Source: an uncultured Bacilli bacterium
GTDB lineage: Bacteria; Bacillota_I; Bacilli_A; RF39; UBA660
Assembly (NCBI GenBank): GCA_944329365.1
Contig: CALVIC010000013.1
Location: forward strand, 1-38,118
Reading direction: 5' to 3'
Length of the DNA stretch: 38,118 bases
Shown piece by piece: positions 1 to 8,819 of this stretch. How positions within the stretch are numbered: the first letter of the stretch is position 1; every line of letters begins with the position of its first letter. The translations under genes and the position numbers were made by a program. Below the pieces are notes generated by a model, which made no database searches, was not told the origin of the DNA, and was given only the letters and a program-made list of their open reading frames with translations.

Positions 1-76
1 TCTGGTTAGTGACTCTTTTTTTATAAAAATAGTGTCAATGGGATTTCGCCTCACCAACACTATTTATTATAGAACC
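1..76 (-). mobile_element. Probable insertion sequence end, running off the left edge
   Basis: Read on the minus strand this begins GGTTC at base 76, then nine bases, then TAGTGTTGGT, and continues to the window edge. The right edge of the window carries the same GGTTC-N9-TAGTGTTGGT design in the opposite orientation. That arrangement is what the terminal repeats of two copies or relatives of one IS family would give; ISL3-type is my guess from memory. No transposase is visible. A dyad of ATAGTGT/ACACTAT at about 29-62 followed by a T run lies inside and could double as a terminator for the ribosomal protein operon. Confidence 0.4.
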
Positions 77-109
77 AAAAGTTCGCTAATATTTAAAGAG
101 ATAAATCTC

Positions 110-394
110 TTACTCTGGATAAACACTCACTTGTTTTTTGCTACGTCCTAATCTTTCGAATTTAACACGACCAGCAATTTTTGCAAACAAAGTGTCATCT
201 TTACCAATTCCAACATTTACCCCTGGATAAACTCTAGTTCCTCTTTGACGATATAAAATTGATCCACCAGTTACAACTTCACCATCGGCAGCTTTCGCGC
301 CTAATCTTTTAGATTCTGAATCACGACCGTTTTTAGTTGAACCCTGTCCTTTTTTGTGAGCAAATAATTGAATATCTAACTTTAACATTGGCAT
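110..394 (-). CDS. rpmA: 50S ribosomal protein L27
   Basis: L27 of the large ribosomal subunit, 94 residues, whose N-terminus reaches toward the peptidyl-transferase centre. It carries the Bacillota-type N-terminal extension ending IQLFA directly before HKKGQGST; in this phylum the extension is cut off after the FA by the protease Prp, encoded just upstream. The start at 394 has AGGAGG eight bases before it, and that SD lies in the last codons (EEV-stop) of prp, so translation is coupled. A second ATG at 388 matches the usual L27 start but is less well spaced. It is the last gene of rplU-prp-rpmA. The usual next genes, spo0B and obg, are not seen because a probable IS end follows. Confidence 0.97.
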   Translation of the reverse strand: MPMLKLDIQLFAHKKGQGSTKNGRDSESKRLGAKAADGEVVTGGSILYRQRGTRVYPGVNVGIGKDDTLFAKIAGRVKFERLGRSKKQVSVYPE

Positions 395-397
395 AAA

Positions 398-694
398 CTA
401 CACCTCCTCATATATTTGAATATTATCTTTATATTGCATACTAAGTTCTTTTAACAAACTTATCATATTACTAATTAATTTCTTTACATTCAAAGAATCA
501 TTTAAAACATTAATAACAAGACCATCATTTGTCTTTTCATAACTCAAAGCTTTACTGTCAATTGAAAGTATTCCGTTAACTGTCGTAATTACGATACTGC
601 TTGCTGCCGCACAGACAATATCTTGCCCGTAGTCCGCAAACATCGCATGACCACTAACCTCTATACGGTTAGACTGTACTTTAACTTTAATCAT
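398..694 (-). CDS. prp: Ribosomal-processing cysteine protease Prp (YsxB family)
   Basis: A 98-residue cysteine protease of the YsxB/Prp family, which removes the N-terminal extension of L27 and is essential where it has been studied. The catalytic pair is visible: His in GHA (about residue 16) and Cys in DIVCAA (about residue 28). It lies between rplU and rpmA, as in most Bacillota. Its ATG overlaps the rplU stop as TAATG. The presence of an L27 with the matching IQLFA/HKKG cleavage site in the next gene supports the assignment. Confidence 0.93.
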   Translation of the reverse strand: MIKVKVQSNRIEVSGHAMFADYGQDIVCAAASSIVITTVNGILSIDSKALSYEKTNDGLVINVLNDSLNVKKLISNMISLLKELSMQYKDNIQIYEEV

Positions 695-987
695 TACTTA
701 ACAATTTTTGTAACTTCAATTTTCGTATAAGGTTGACGATGACCTTGAGTTTTACGATGTTTATTGTTTTTATTAACATATTTAAAAATCTTTAATTTAC
801 GGTTTTTACCTTGTTTTAAAACTTTAGCTTCAACCTTAGATTTTGCTGCTGGAACATTTCCGTCGACAAATAAAACATCATCAAAAACAACTGTTTCACC
901 TTCAGCTTGTGGTAACTTTTCTACAAAAATTACACTACCTTCTTCAGCATAATATTGTTTACCACCTGTCTTAAAAACTGCTTTCAT
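694..987 (-). CDS. rplU: 50S ribosomal protein L21
   Basis: L21 of the large subunit, 97 residues. It starts MKAVFKTGGKQYY and ends in the RNA-binding stretch with KHRKTQGHRQPYTKIEVTKI, both typical of the family. It is the first gene of rplU-prp-rpmA. An AAGGAGGTAAGTT stretch precedes the ATG. A sigma-A promoter and a short structured leader lie upstream, so the operon is probably transcribed apart from spoIVFAB, although readthrough from spoIVFB is possible because no terminator separates them. Confidence 0.97.
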   Translation of the reverse strand: MKAVFKTGGKQYYAEEGSVIFVEKLPQAEGETVVFDDVLFVDGNVPAAKSKVEAKVLKQGKNRKLKIFKYVNKNNKHRKTQGHRQPYTKIEVTKIVK

Positions 988-1084
988 AACTTACCTCCTT
1001 ATCATCTAAGACTCGCCATTAAGGTATGGAACTAACCATTTCTAAAACCTTTTTTGTGCGGTTGTAGAGAAAGGCTCTACACAT
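988..1084 (-). ncRNA. Probable L21 leader in the rplU 5' UTR
   Basis: The roughly 97-nt untranslated leader between the rplU promoter and its start codon. It opens with a perfect 7-bp hairpin, TGTAGAG/CTCTACA with a five-base loop, at 1063-1081. A conserved-looking stretch and the SD follow. Bacilli have a known autoregulatory L21 leader RNA at this position. I assign it by position and hairpin, not by a covariance-model match. Confidence 0.5.
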
Positions 1085-1090
1085 TAACAG

Positions 1091-1119
1091 ATTTTATCAT
1101 AATTTTCCTTTAAAGTCAA
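1091..1119 (-). promoter_or_regulatory. Sigma-A promoter of rplU-prp-rpmA
   Basis: TTGACT (1114-1119) and TAAAAT (1091-1096) with an exact 17-bp spacer, reading toward rplU. The -35 box lies inside the 3' end of spoIVFB. Confidence 0.8.
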
Positions 1120-1831
1120 ACCTTTTAAGCAAAATTTCCCTTTCCGAAAAACACCTCTTTTTATCTTTGAAAACATGTCTAAAATCCCTCTTCATTTTTT
1201 TCGTATCCATTCCCCGAATAATTTTAAGCTTAGAAAACCTATATCTTTTATTAAATCGTTCTAATAAAAACCGGTTAAAAATCTCATTCATGCTTCTATA
1301 CTCCATAATAATTTTCCCCAAAATAAAACTGATAACTAAAATTAAAATCAAATTAAAATTACTCTTAAGAATAATCAAAGCTAAAAACAAAAAAGAAATA
1401 TCTAAAGTGAAAATCAAACTATTTCTAAAACTTGTAATCTTATTTAAAAAAAGATTTAAAAACCTAGAGCCATCCAAAGGAAAAATCGGCAACAAATTAA
1501 AACCCAAAATCATCATACTGTAAACTCTCATCTCAGGCGGAAAAACAAAGCAAGTAAAAACAATTTGAACAAGTGGTCCCATTAGTGCGATTAAAAACTC
1601 TTCCCATATTGGCTTGTTGATATCCACATCGAAAATCGTCACTGCCCCAAGTGGTAAAATGTTTACTTTCACTATCTTCCATCTCAAAATATAAGCCATT
1701 AAAATATGTCCACACTCGTGAATAAAAATAATCGTTAAAATCATTACAAACATTTTAAAATGTCCAGTTATTCCCATCACTAAAGCCGTTAAATAAGTAA
1801 ATGGATGAATTTTAAATATAGTCTTTATAAT
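1097..1831 (-). CDS. spoIVFB: SpoIVFB-like site-2 metalloprotease, probable non-ATG start
   Basis: Membrane zinc protease of family M50 (S2P). In B. subtilis SpoIVFB cuts pro-sigma-K in the forespore outer membrane. Visible motifs are HECGH in the first helix pair, NLLPIFPLDGSR as the second catalytic site, and a cytoplasmic C-terminal tail with FNRFLLERF. The first GTG/ATG (1780/1777) would cut off a clear N-terminus: upstream in frame reads KIHPFTYLTAL then VMGITGHF, matching the start of B. subtilis SpoIVFB. That region has no ATG, GTG or TTG before the stop at 1832-1834. It begins ATT ATA AAG, with GGAAGG six bases ahead of the ATT, so an ATT (1831) or ATA (1828) start is likely. It overlaps the 3' end of spoIVFA. 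With the ATT start the zinc ligands fall at residues 38 and 42. Confidence 0.85.
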   Translation of the reverse strand: MIKTIFKIHPFTYLTALVMGITGHFKMFVMILTIIFIHECGHILMAYILRWKIVKVNILPLGAVTIFDVDINKPIWEEFLIALMGPLVQIVFTCFVFPPEMRVYSMMILGFNLLPIFPLDGSRFLNLFLNKITSFRNSLIFTLDISFLFLALIILKSNFNLILILVISFILGKIIMEYRSMNEIFNRFLLERFNKRYRFSKLKIIRGMDTKKMKRDFRHVFKDKKRCFSEREILLKRFDFKGKL

Positions 1832-2372
1832 CTAAAACCTTCCCATCTTTCATAAACACCATATAAAGCTTATCGTCTAAAGTCTGTCCAACAATATCAC
1901 CAGCTTTTAAATAATCGTACATGCTAACCTCAATATTACTTAAATTTCCATACCATACCTCAGTATCATCGGCTTGTAAAATAACCACCGTATTCCCGTA
2001 ACCCTCCTTTTCGCCAGCAAAAGTCACGATTCCACTTTTCAAAATTCCAGTCGCATAGTTTTTTGAAACAGTTAAACTAACTCCATCCTTATAAGCCTCT
2101 GACTTTGTATAATCTATTTTTTTACTAGAAACTGTCTGTGTATCACTATCCTTGATATCTAAGGGGAAAATCGAACCCAAATATTTTTCATACAAATCCG
2201 TAATTTTACTAAAATTAATATTTTCACTGAAAATCTTATCGTAAACATTTTTCTTTAAAGTCGGATTCCCTTTTAATACGATAAGTAATCCGAGCATCAA
2301 TACGATACATACTAAAAACTTACTACAAAACCTTGAAAACTTCCCTGGTTTCTTCAATTTTGCTTTTTTCAT
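1812..2372 (-). CDS. spoIVFA: SpoIVFA-like protein, degenerate M23 domain
   Basis: A 186-residue protein: basic N-terminus, one membrane segment at about 20-40, a linker, then a C-terminal M23 (LytM) fold with GIVTFAGEKEGYGNTVVI and VWYGNLSNIEV. The histidines that bind zinc in active M23 enzymes are replaced (YGNL instead of YGHL; no HxxxD), as in SpoIVFA, a non-enzymatic partner that holds SpoIVFB inactive until late sporulation. The gene lies directly before spoIVFB, as in B. subtilis. The start is ATG 2372 with AGGTGA six bases before it; the GTG at 2381 is part of that SD. In this family the fold is regulatory, so hydrolase activity is unlikely. Confidence 0.75.
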   Translation of the reverse strand: MKKAKLKKPGKFSRFCSKFLVCIVLMLGLLIVLKGNPTLKKNVYDKIFSENINFSKITDLYEKYLGSIFPLDIKDSDTQTVSSKKIDYTKSEAYKDGVSLTVSKNYATGILKSGIVTFAGEKEGYGNTVVILQADDTEVWYGNLSNIEVSMYDYLKAGDIVGQTLDDKLYMVFMKDGKVLDYKDYI

Positions 2373-2459
2373 CCAAATCACCTATACAAACTTATTTCAT
2401 TACACTCCTCTTTAGAACACATTTAAAATATTAAACATATAATAAAATAGGTGATAATC

Positions 2460-3761
2460 ATGAATTTAAGCAAACTTGCCGAAATAACAAACGGTAAAAT
2501 ATATAATAATCAAAACATCAATATCAAAAATATCAAAATAGATTCTAATCAAATAACCGAAGGTGACCTTTTTATCGCTATTATCGGTCAAAGTAAAGAT
2601 GGCCACGATTATATCGAAAGTGCCATAAAAAACGGCGCCTCGGCTGTTATTACCAGCAAAGAAATACCAAATCAAATACCTTATATTAAAGTTGCTGATA
2701 CGACCATCGCCCTCGGCCAAATTGCCTCCTATATCAAAGAAGTCTCCCACACCAAACTAATCGCCATCACTGGCAGTACCGGTAAAACTACGACCAAAGA
2801 ACTTGTTTATAGTCTTCTTAAAAATAAATATAGCGTCTTAAAAACTGACAAAAATCAAAACAATCACATCGGTGTTCCCCTAACTCTCTTAAAAATTAAA
2901 AACGAAGACTTTTGCATCGTTGAAATGGGAATGAATCATCTAGGTGAAATATCATATCTGTCCAAATTAGCTAAACCTGATTTAGCCGTAATAACTAACA
3001 TCGGCTCTTCTCACATCGGTAACCTCGGTAGTAAAGAAAACATTTTAAAAGCAAAACTTGAAATTAAAGATGGTCTTAAAGGTGACTTAATTGTAAGTGG
3101 CGACGATTCATACTTAAATAAAATTTCCGCAATCAAAGTTGGTTTTAACGACGGAAACGATTTCAAAGCTTATAATCTTGAAACCAATTTAATGAAATCC
3201 TCATTTTGGATTAATTATCAAAATGAAGAATACCAAATAAAAGTAAACCTCCCAGCTCACTTAATCGACGACGTCTTAATCAGTATTTATATCGCCCTAA
3301 AATACGAAATAAATATTCAAGATATCATAAATACTTTAGAAAAATTTCAAAATATCAGTATGCGGCTAACCGTAAAAAAAATAAACACCAACACTATCAT
3401 AAGTGATTGTTATAATTCCAGTTTTGAATCTCTAACTGGAGATTTAACAATGCTAGCTCCATATAAACAAAAAAAATTACTTATCCTAGGTGACATTGCC
3501 GAAGCCGGAAAATTTAGTAAGACCATCCATGAAAATCTAAAACCATTTATTGAAAAACTGCAAAATTATGAACTCATTCTAATCGGACCAGAAATGATGA
3601 ATCTCCAAATTAATAAAGCAAAGCACTTCAAAAACTATGAAGAAGCATTGATATATTTAAAAAACAAAGAAATAAAAAACACTTTGATTTTAATCAAAGG
3701 CTCTCGTATAATGAAGCTCGAAAACATATCTGACTTTTTCCTAGAAAGTAAAAGACCGTAA
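2460..3761 (+). CDS. murF: UDP-N-acetylmuramoyl-tripeptide--D-alanyl-D-alanine ligase
   Basis: MurF, 433 residues, adds D-Ala-D-Ala to UDP-MurNAc-tripeptide in the cytoplasm, finishing the peptidoglycan precursor. It has the Mur-ligase order: N-terminal substrate domain with ITEGDLFIAIIG and GHDYIESAIKNGASA, the ATP loop GSTGKTTTKE at about 107-116, NNHIGVPLTLL and EMGMNHLGEI in the central domain, then the C-terminal ligase domain (DCYNSS, LGDIAEAG). The start is ATG 2460 after AGGTGATAATC; the GTG at 2451 belongs to the SD. It is the only plus-strand gene in the division block, divergent from spoIVFA and convergent with mreD, so it looks like a later insertion into an older gene order. Confidence 0.95.
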   Translation: MNLSKLAEITNGKIYNNQNINIKNIKIDSNQITEGDLFIAIIGQSKDGHDYIESAIKNGASAVITSKEIPNQIPYIKVADTTIALGQIASYIKEVSHTKLIAITGSTGKTTTKELVYSLLKNKYSVLKTDKNQNNHIGVPLTLLKIKNEDFCIVEMGMNHLGEISYLSKLAKPDLAVITNIGSSHIGNLGSKENILKAKLEIKDGLKGDLIVSGDDSYLNKISAIKVGFNDGNDFKAYNLETNLMKSSFWINYQNEEYQIKVNLPAHLIDDVLISIYIALKYEINIQDIINTLEKFQNISMRLTVKKINTNTIISDCYNSSFESLTGDLTMLAPYKQKKLLILGDIAEAGKFSKTIHENLKPFIEKLQNYELILIGPEMMNLQINKAKHFKNYEEALIYLKNKEIKNTLILIKGSRIMKLENISDFFLESKRP

Positions 3762-3783
3762 ATTCATCTTACCGTCTTTTTTA
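3751..3783. terminator. Bidirectional terminator between murF and mreD
   Basis: AAAGAC-C-GTAA and TTAC-C-GTCTTT form an 11-position stem with one C-C mismatch, with a T run on one side and an A run on the other. It serves the convergent murF and mreD ends, and the murF stop codon lies in the stem. Confidence 0.7.
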
Positions 3784-4269
3784 AAATCTATACCTTCTCT
3801 TCTTTCGCATAATTCTATTTACAACCCAGCCAATAATTAAACAGTAAATGACATTCAAAATAACTGAATTATAAATACTTGCAATCCAAGTTAATAGATT
3901 AAAATCCAAATTGCCTGTAATTACCAAAGCAAAATAATTTATTGTTCTATAACTTGCGATACAAATAAGTGTCACAATAACTAAATTGAGCAAATTATCC
4001 GAAAGCATCTTTCGAAGTATAGTAACTAAATAAGCTATTATCAAGAATAAAAATGCCTGAAAAATTATCGTATCAGTATAAATTAAATCATATGCAAAAC
4101 CAAGTAAAAAAGCATATCTAAAATACTTAAAATTATCTCCATCGAAAAGCGGATAAATAACTATTAATGCCGTCAGGCTAAAAAGTGAAGCAAAAAAACT
4201 GTTTACTGGAAAAAAATTAGACATAACACTTTCTAAAATAAAAGAGACAATTAAAATAACTATTTTCAT
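3781..4269 (-). CDS. mreD: Rod-shape protein MreD
   Basis: A 162-residue, almost entirely hydrophobic protein with about five membrane segments and a basic tail (NRIMRKKRRYRF). With MreC it forms part of the elongasome that guides lateral wall synthesis. The family is weakly conserved; the assignment rests on size, topology and position directly after mreC, with the mreC stop and mreD start overlapping as ATGA. Confidence 0.8.
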   Translation of the reverse strand: MKIVILIVSFILESVMSNFFPVNSFFASLFSLTALIVIYPLFDGDNFKYFRYAFLLGFAYDLIYTDTIIFQAFLFLIIAYLVTILRKMLSDNLLNLVIVTLICIASYRTINYFALVITGNLDFNLLTWIASIYNSVILNVIYCLIIGWVVNRIMRKKRRYRF

Positions 4270-5120
4270 TCTGATTCCCTCTTAAGTACTGTTACATAAT
4301 CGATATCGTCAAAATCAACTGACGCTTCGACCTCCACTACTTTTGATAAATCAAAATTATCCGTCGTCACCTTCGTTACCTTTCCAACCTGAATTCCAGA
4401 CGGGAACATATCTCCCATTCCTGTTGTTACCACATCCGCTCCTTTAGCTATATCGACATTTTCACTAATACCTTCAACCGTATAAGTGTTATTTTTTGAA
4501 CTATAACCCGAAATAAGTCCAAATACATATTGATCATCACTAACCCTTATTTTAACACTTATCTTATTACTCATATTTTCGTTAGATAAAAGCTTAATCG
4601 TACTCGAGTTGGAACTTACCTTTGAAATACTTCCAATAAGACCCTTAGACGTAATAACCGCCATATTTTTCTCAACCCCATCGTTACTTCCTTTATCAAT
4701 AGTTACCTCGTCATACCAATAGCCGACATTTCTATTAACCACTGTTGCATTAAGTAAAACTTTATCACTCAAAATACTGTTTAAATCCAAACTTCCTTGA
4801 AGCTTATTTATCTCATTTTGTAAATTCTCGTTCTCCGCTTGTAGACTATCCATCTGTTCTTCTTTTTCTTTAAGCTTCTCATACTTTTCGTATAAATTGT
4901 CTTTTTCTCTCATCTCATTAATTTGATTCTTAATAAAATTAAAAGGTGAATAAGCAACTTTTAAAACAATCATTCCAGTATCTTTAGCTATTCTCTCAAA
5001 AAAGTTTAAATTTCTATCTTTTTTTAAAGCAACCGAAAGGACCACTAATACTAGTGCGACTATAACAACGGCTAAAATAAATAAATATCTTCTGTCAAAT
5101 TGCCTCTTTTTACCGTACAT
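4266..5120 (-). CDS. mreC: Cell shape-determining protein MreC
   Basis: A 284-residue bitopic protein. Basic N-terminus with one membrane helix at about 12-34, an extracytoplasmic coiled coil at about 60-110 (EKYEKLKEKEEQMDSLQAE), then the MreC beta domains (ATVVNRNVGYWYDEVTIDKGSNDGV, MAVITSKGLIG). It links wall synthases to MreB filaments in rod-shaped cells. The start is ATG 5120 after AGGTGATTTTC; the GTG three codons earlier is the SD. It heads an mreC-mreD operon with its own promoter. mreB, expected between radC and mreC, is not there. Confidence 0.93.
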   Translation of the reverse strand: MYGKKRQFDRRYLFILAVVIVALVLVVLSVALKKDRNLNFFERIAKDTGMIVLKVAYSPFNFIKNQINEMREKDNLYEKYEKLKEKEEQMDSLQAENENLQNEINKLQGSLDLNSILSDKVLLNATVVNRNVGYWYDEVTIDKGSNDGVEKNMAVITSKGLIGSISKVSSNSSTIKLLSNENMSNKISVKIRVSDDQYVFGLISGYSSKNNTYTVEGISENVDIAKGADVVTTGMGDMFPSGIQVGKVTKVTTDNFDLSKVVEVEASVDFDDIDYVTVLKRESE

Positions 5121-5137
5121 GAAAATCACCTAATAAG

Positions 5138-5166
5138 ATTATAATATATTTTTCTAAGAATGAAAA
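5138..5166 (-). promoter_or_regulatory. Promoter of mreC-mreD
   Basis: TTTTCA (5161-5166), a 17-bp spacer, and TATAAT (5138-5143), reading toward mreC. The same TTTTCA-17-TATAAT layout precedes ftsA. Confidence 0.65.
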
Positions 5167-5206
5167 CCCAAAATTTTGTTTTGAGGAAAAAAACTATCTT
5201 TTAAAA

Positions 5207-5890
5207 TCATATCTTTCCTTCCTCTAAAAAACTGTAATAAGTGTTTTTACCGATTATAATATGATCGATTACCCTGACTCCAGTTAAAACACCAATTTGT
5301 TTAAATCTAAGCGTAACATTCTCATCATCCTTACTTGGCCTCACATCTCCACTAGGGTGATTATGAACACAAATAATATAAGATGCATTAAGTTCATAAG
5401 CTTTTTTAAACACATCTCTTGGGTGAACCATACTATGATTTACCGTGCCGACAAAAACAAGTTCCTCTTCGATTATCGTATTGTTGGCTGCCAAATATAA
5501 GCAATAAAATTCTTCCTGACAATTGCTTACCTTATCTTTATAATAGTCAAATACCATATCCGGACTCTTATATTTTACTTTTTTAATATCATCCATATTA
5601 CTGTTAATCCTTCTTGCAAGTTCAGAAATAGCCAAAATCATACAAGCCTTGGCCTCACCTATTCCCTTATAGTTTAAAAGTTCGTGGTAACTTATATCTT
5701 TAATTTTTTTAACTCCACCAATTGAACTTAATAAATAACTTGAAAATTCCTTAACTGATAAATCTTTATTACCTGTTTTTAAAATAATTGCTAAAAGTTC
5801 AGAATCACTTAAATTAGAAACTCCGACTTTTTTAAGTCTTTCCCTTGGCCTATCACTTAAAGGAACTTCACTCATCTTAATTTTTTCCAT
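5207..5890 (-). CDS. radC: RadC family JAB-domain protein
   Basis: A 227-residue member of the RadC/UPF0758 family: N-terminal helix-hairpin-helix (LLNYKGIGEAKACMILAISELARR) and C-terminal JAB1/MPN metal site, VHNHPSGDVRPSKDD. Its biochemical role is unsettled; it was once called a DNA repair protein and this is now doubted. The start at 5890 overlaps the end of the SPOR gene by 14 bases and has AGGAG seven bases before it, inside that gene, so the two are translationally coupled. In B. subtilis it lies between maf and mreB, both missing here. Confidence 0.93.
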   Translation of the reverse strand: MEKIKMSEVPLSDRPRERLKKVGVSNLSDSELLAIILKTGNKDLSVKEFSSYLLSSIGGVKKIKDISYHELLNYKGIGEAKACMILAISELARRINSNMDDIKKVKYKSPDMVFDYYKDKVSNCQEEFYCLYLAANNTIIEEELVFVGTVNHSMVHPRDVFKKAYELNASYIICVHNHPSGDVRPSKDDENVTLRFKQIGVLTGVRVIDHIIIGKNTYYSFLEEGKI

Positions 5891-6335
5891 TTACCAACTC
5901 CTCATACCTACTTAAAACTTGATTACAAATTATCTTAATTGATTCATTATCAGAAGTACCACTTAAAAGTTCATCATATTGTCTTAAAATATTTATAAAA
6001 TCCTTGTTATCAGTAATCTTTTCTTTTATTTCTGTATCATATCCAAGACTCTTATAATAATTTTGAATTTTTAAAGCATTTTCCTCACTCTGACTAATTC
6101 CGATATAAGTATGATATAAATTATCTTCAACATTATAAATATAATATTCAAATTCCTTCATGTTATTTTCCATATTTTCCTTATCTGAATAAGCACCCCT
6201 TTGAATATAATATAAGGTTTCCGCATTACTTGAAACAGCTAAATTATCCAAATCTTCATATTGATTAATTATAAAATAACTTAAAATAATTCCTAATATT
6301 AATGACATAATAATCGGAAAAAGATATTTTTTCAT
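5877..6335 (-). CDS. Membrane-anchored SPOR-domain protein, SpoIIB position
   Basis: A 152-residue protein with one N-terminal membrane segment (about 5-24) and a SPOR-like domain (about 40-107: YYIQRGAYSDKENMENNM, then YHTYIGISQSEENALKIQN and YYKSLGYDTEIKEK). A helical tail follows. SPOR domains bind denuded glycan strands at septa. In B. subtilis the SPOR protein SpoIIB, active in septal peptidoglycan hydrolysis during engulfment, is encoded just before maf-radC. Here the gene overlaps radC, so a SpoIIB-like role is a reasonable inference from position plus domain. Sequence alone cannot separate it from other division SPOR proteins. Confidence 0.7.
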   Translation of the reverse strand: MKKYLFPIIMSLILGIILSYFIINQYEDLDNLAVSSNAETLYYIQRGAYSDKENMENNMKEFEYYIYNVEDNLYHTYIGISQSEENALKIQNYYKSLGYDTEIKEKITDNKDFINILRQYDELLSGTSDNESIKIICNQVLSRYEELVNGKN

Positions 6336-6464
6336 AGTATCACCAATAAAACTATAACTTAAAACCTACTATTTTTTTGTCATAATATGGTTCTACTATA
6401 AATATACGATATCTATTTTAAATTTCCTTTTAATTTGTTAAAAAAAATAATTTTTCCCATTAAA

Positions 6465-6493
6465 CAAAAAAAGAATACAATTTCTTGTATTCT
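6465..6493 (-). terminator. Terminator of ftsA-ftsZ
   Basis: AGAATACAA, GAAA loop, TTGTATTCT, then seven T. A perfect 9-bp stem; the ftsZ TAG stop touches its first bases. Confidence 0.92.
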
Positions 6494-7538
6494 AATAATC
6501 ACCATTTCTTCTTCTAAGGAATGCTGGAATAACCGTATCATCATCGTCTAAACCGACAATCTTACTTATACTATCCTCTTCTTTTTCCTCACTTTTCTTA
6601 TCAAAACCAGTTGCAATAACTGTTACGATAATCTCATCAGTGAAATTCTCATTGATAACCGCACCGAATATTGTATTAATATCGGTATTAGCTGATTTTC
6701 TAATAGCTTCAACTGCTTCTTCAACCTCAAATAAAGTTAAATTAGGACCACCTGTAACATTGATAATGGCATCAGTTGCACCATCGATACTAGTTTCTAA
6801 AAGTGGGCTTAAAACAGCTTGATTAGCAGCCTCTACAGCTCTATCTTCACCAACACCAGCGCCAATACCTATAAGCGCATTACCACGTTTTTCCATAACC
6901 GCCTTAACATCAGCAAAATCCAAGTTAATAAGTCCAGGGCAAGCAATTAAATCTGAAATAGATTGAACGCCTCGTCTTAAAACATTATCAACTTCTTTAA
7001 ATGAATCTAAAAGAGGCGTTGATTTATCAATAATCTCTCTTAATCTATCATTTGGTACAACAATTAAAGTATCGACATGTTTCTTAAGCTCTTCAATACC
7101 TGCTAAAGCTTGATTCATCCTTCTCTTACCTTCAAAAGAGAAAGGCTTAGTGACAATACCTATCGTAAGTGCGCCTAAATTTTGCGCAATATCAGCGATA
7201 ACTGGAGCAGCTCCAGTACCAGTTCCACCACCCATACCACAAGTGATAAATACCATATCTGCACCTTTCAAAGCTTCTTCAAGTTCTGTTTTAGACTCAA
7301 GTGCAGCCTCTTTACCAATTTGTGGATTAGCACCTGCTCCAAGTCCATGAGTTAGTTCTTCACCGATTTGAATCTTATTCTCTGCTAAGGAATTATTTAA
7401 AACTTGTGAATCAGTATTAGCGACAATAAACTCTACTCCTTCAACTGACTCAATCATTCGGTTAACAGCATTGCAGCCGCCACCGCCAACCCCTATTACT
7501 TTTATTTTTGCAAGTTGATCCATTTCTACTCCTATCAT
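6492..7538 (-). CDS. ftsZ: Cell division GTPase FtsZ
   Basis: Tubulin-like GTPase that forms the division ring, 348 residues. It shows [14 protein letters not shown], the tubulin signature GGGTGTG at about 103-109, the T7-loop region with NLDFADV, and the C-terminal peptide [12 protein letters not shown] that binds FtsA and other membrane tethers. The linker before that peptide is short and acidic. The start is ATG 7538, AGGAGG seven bases ahead; a second SD (AGGAG) precedes the internal ATG that gives MDQLAKI, so a shorter form is possible. It follows ftsA by 11 bases in one operon. Confidence 0.98.
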   Translation of the reverse strand: MIGVEMDQLAKIKVIGVGGGGCNAVNRMIESVEGVEFIVANTDSQVLNNSLAENKIQIGEELTHGLGAGANPQIGKEAALESKTELEEALKGADMVFITCGMGGGTGTGAAPVIADIAQNLGALTIGIVTKPFSFEGKRRMNQALAGIEELKKHVDTLIVVPNDRLREIIDKSTPLLDSFKEVDNVLRRGVQSISDLIACPGLINLDFADVKAVMEKRGNALIGIGAGVGEDRAVEAANQAVLSPLLETSIDGATDAIINVTGGPNLTLFEVEEAVEAIRKSANTDINTIFGAVINENFTDEIIVTVIATGFDKKSEEKEEDSISKIVGLDDDDTVIPAFLRRRNGDY

Positions 7539-7549
7539 TCGTTTTCCTC

Positions 7550-8791
7550 CTATTCACCAAAAAAGTAACCAAATAACTTCCCTAACATAGTTCCATTTAC
7601 ACTGTCCGGTATATCTTTTGCCGGCGATGAAACCCTATCCATCTCGTCTTCACTTAACATCGAATAATCCAAACCCTTAAGCTTCAGAGTGTTAAGGAAA
7701 TAAATAATATTACCAATAACTGTGCTGTATTTATTATTTCTAACACCTATTAATTTTACTTTACCTTTACTCGCAAGATTTCCAAAATTGTCTCGTAGAC
7801 AATATTCAATATCTAGCATATTACTCATACCGCCAGTTACTATTATGTACTGAATCGGCTTACTTGTTAAGTCATCAATTTCCTTCTTCACATGTTCAAG
7901 AATACCATTAAGTCTATCCAAAACAATTTGTGAAACATCTTTTTGACTAATCATAATTCTCTTACCCTTAGCATCTAATGTCTCATATACATCATTTGCC
8001 CCAGCATTTCTCGTATGCGCTAAAGCAAAAGTCTCTTTTACCCGTCTAGCTTCCTTTAAACTTATTTGATAAGTATAAGCTATCTCATCATCGATATCTT
8101 TTCCTCCAGCACCTATTATCTTAGTCCTAACTGGAATGCTTTTGCTGTAAAGACTCACGCTTGTAATTTCCGCTCCAAGATTCACTACGACACCTATACT
8201 CTTATCGATATTATCGTTTCGAAAAATACTAATATCGCTTTCCGAACCAACTGAAATATCAGATAGTTCTATTCCAAGACTTTCAATCACGCTCGCAACT
8301 GAATAGACGTTTTTCTTAGGTGTTGTAACCATCATCGCTCTTCCAAGTAATGTTTTAGCTGGAAAACCTTTAGGATCTTTCATTATCGTTTTATCATTTA
8401 TCCTAAAATCGATTGGAACGATTGTTACAAATTCTTCACTAGGTAAAAGGCCTTGCTTAATTCCCGCCTTATAAGCTCTCATCATATCTTTATTTGTAAT
8501 CAAATCGCCTTCAGGCTGAACCGTTGCTTTTACAATCTTATAATCAGCATTGTGACTAGGGACAGTGGCAATTACCTTTTCGATTTTTACCCCAAGCATG
8601 TCTTGAACTTCATTTACAGCATTCATAATTGACTTTTTCGCAAGTTCAGGGTCGACAATAAGTCCTCTTTTAATTCCTTGTGATGGCATACTAACCGCCG
8701 CAAGCAAATTAAGATGGCCTAAATAAAGTTCGCAAACAGCAAGTTTAATCGTATCACTACCGAGATCAATACTTGCATATACATGCTTCAT
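7550..8791 (-). CDS. ftsA: Cell division protein FtsA
   Basis: Actin-like ATPase that tethers FtsZ to the membrane, 413 residues. Visible: phosphate-1 motif [14 protein letters not shown] at the N-terminus, the SHS2-containing 1C domain ([15 protein letters not shown]), phosphate-2 region [16 protein letters not shown], adenosine motif [10 protein letters not shown], and a C-terminal amphipathic membrane-binding tail ([11 protein letters not shown]). The start has AGGAGG eight bases before. First gene of a two-gene ftsA-ftsZ operon bounded by terminators on both sides. Confidence 0.97.
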   Translation of the reverse strand: MKHVYASIDLGSDTIKLAVCELYLGHLNLLAAVSMPSQGIKRGLIVDPELAKKSIMNAVNEVQDMLGVKIEKVIATVPSHNADYKIVKATVQPEGDLITNKDMMRAYKAGIKQGLLPSEEFVTIVPIDFRINDKTIMKDPKGFPAKTLLGRAMMVTTPKKNVYSVASVIESLGIELSDISVGSESDISIFRNDNIDKSIGVVVNLGAEITSVSLYSKSIPVRTKIIGAGGKDIDDEIAYTYQISLKEARRVKETFALAHTRNAGANDVYETLDAKGKRIMISQKDVSQIVLDRLNGILEHVKKEIDDLTSKPIQYIIVTGGMSNMLDIEYCLRDNFGNLASKGKVKLIGVRNNKYSTVIGNIIYFLNTLKLKGLDYSMLSEDEMDRVSSPAKDIPDSVNGTMLGKLFGYFFGE

Positions 8792-8819
8792 ACCATCATC
8801 CTCCTACAGTCTACATGTA

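Noticed and set aside
1533..1715. Minus-strand frame of 60 codons inside spoIVFB
   Set aside because: It is a shadow of the spoIVFB frame without SD or recognisable product.
2420..2460. Sigma-K promoter before murF (CATATAATA)
   Set aside because: The match overlaps an ordinary TATAAT and murF is a vegetative gene; chance fit in AT-rich DNA.
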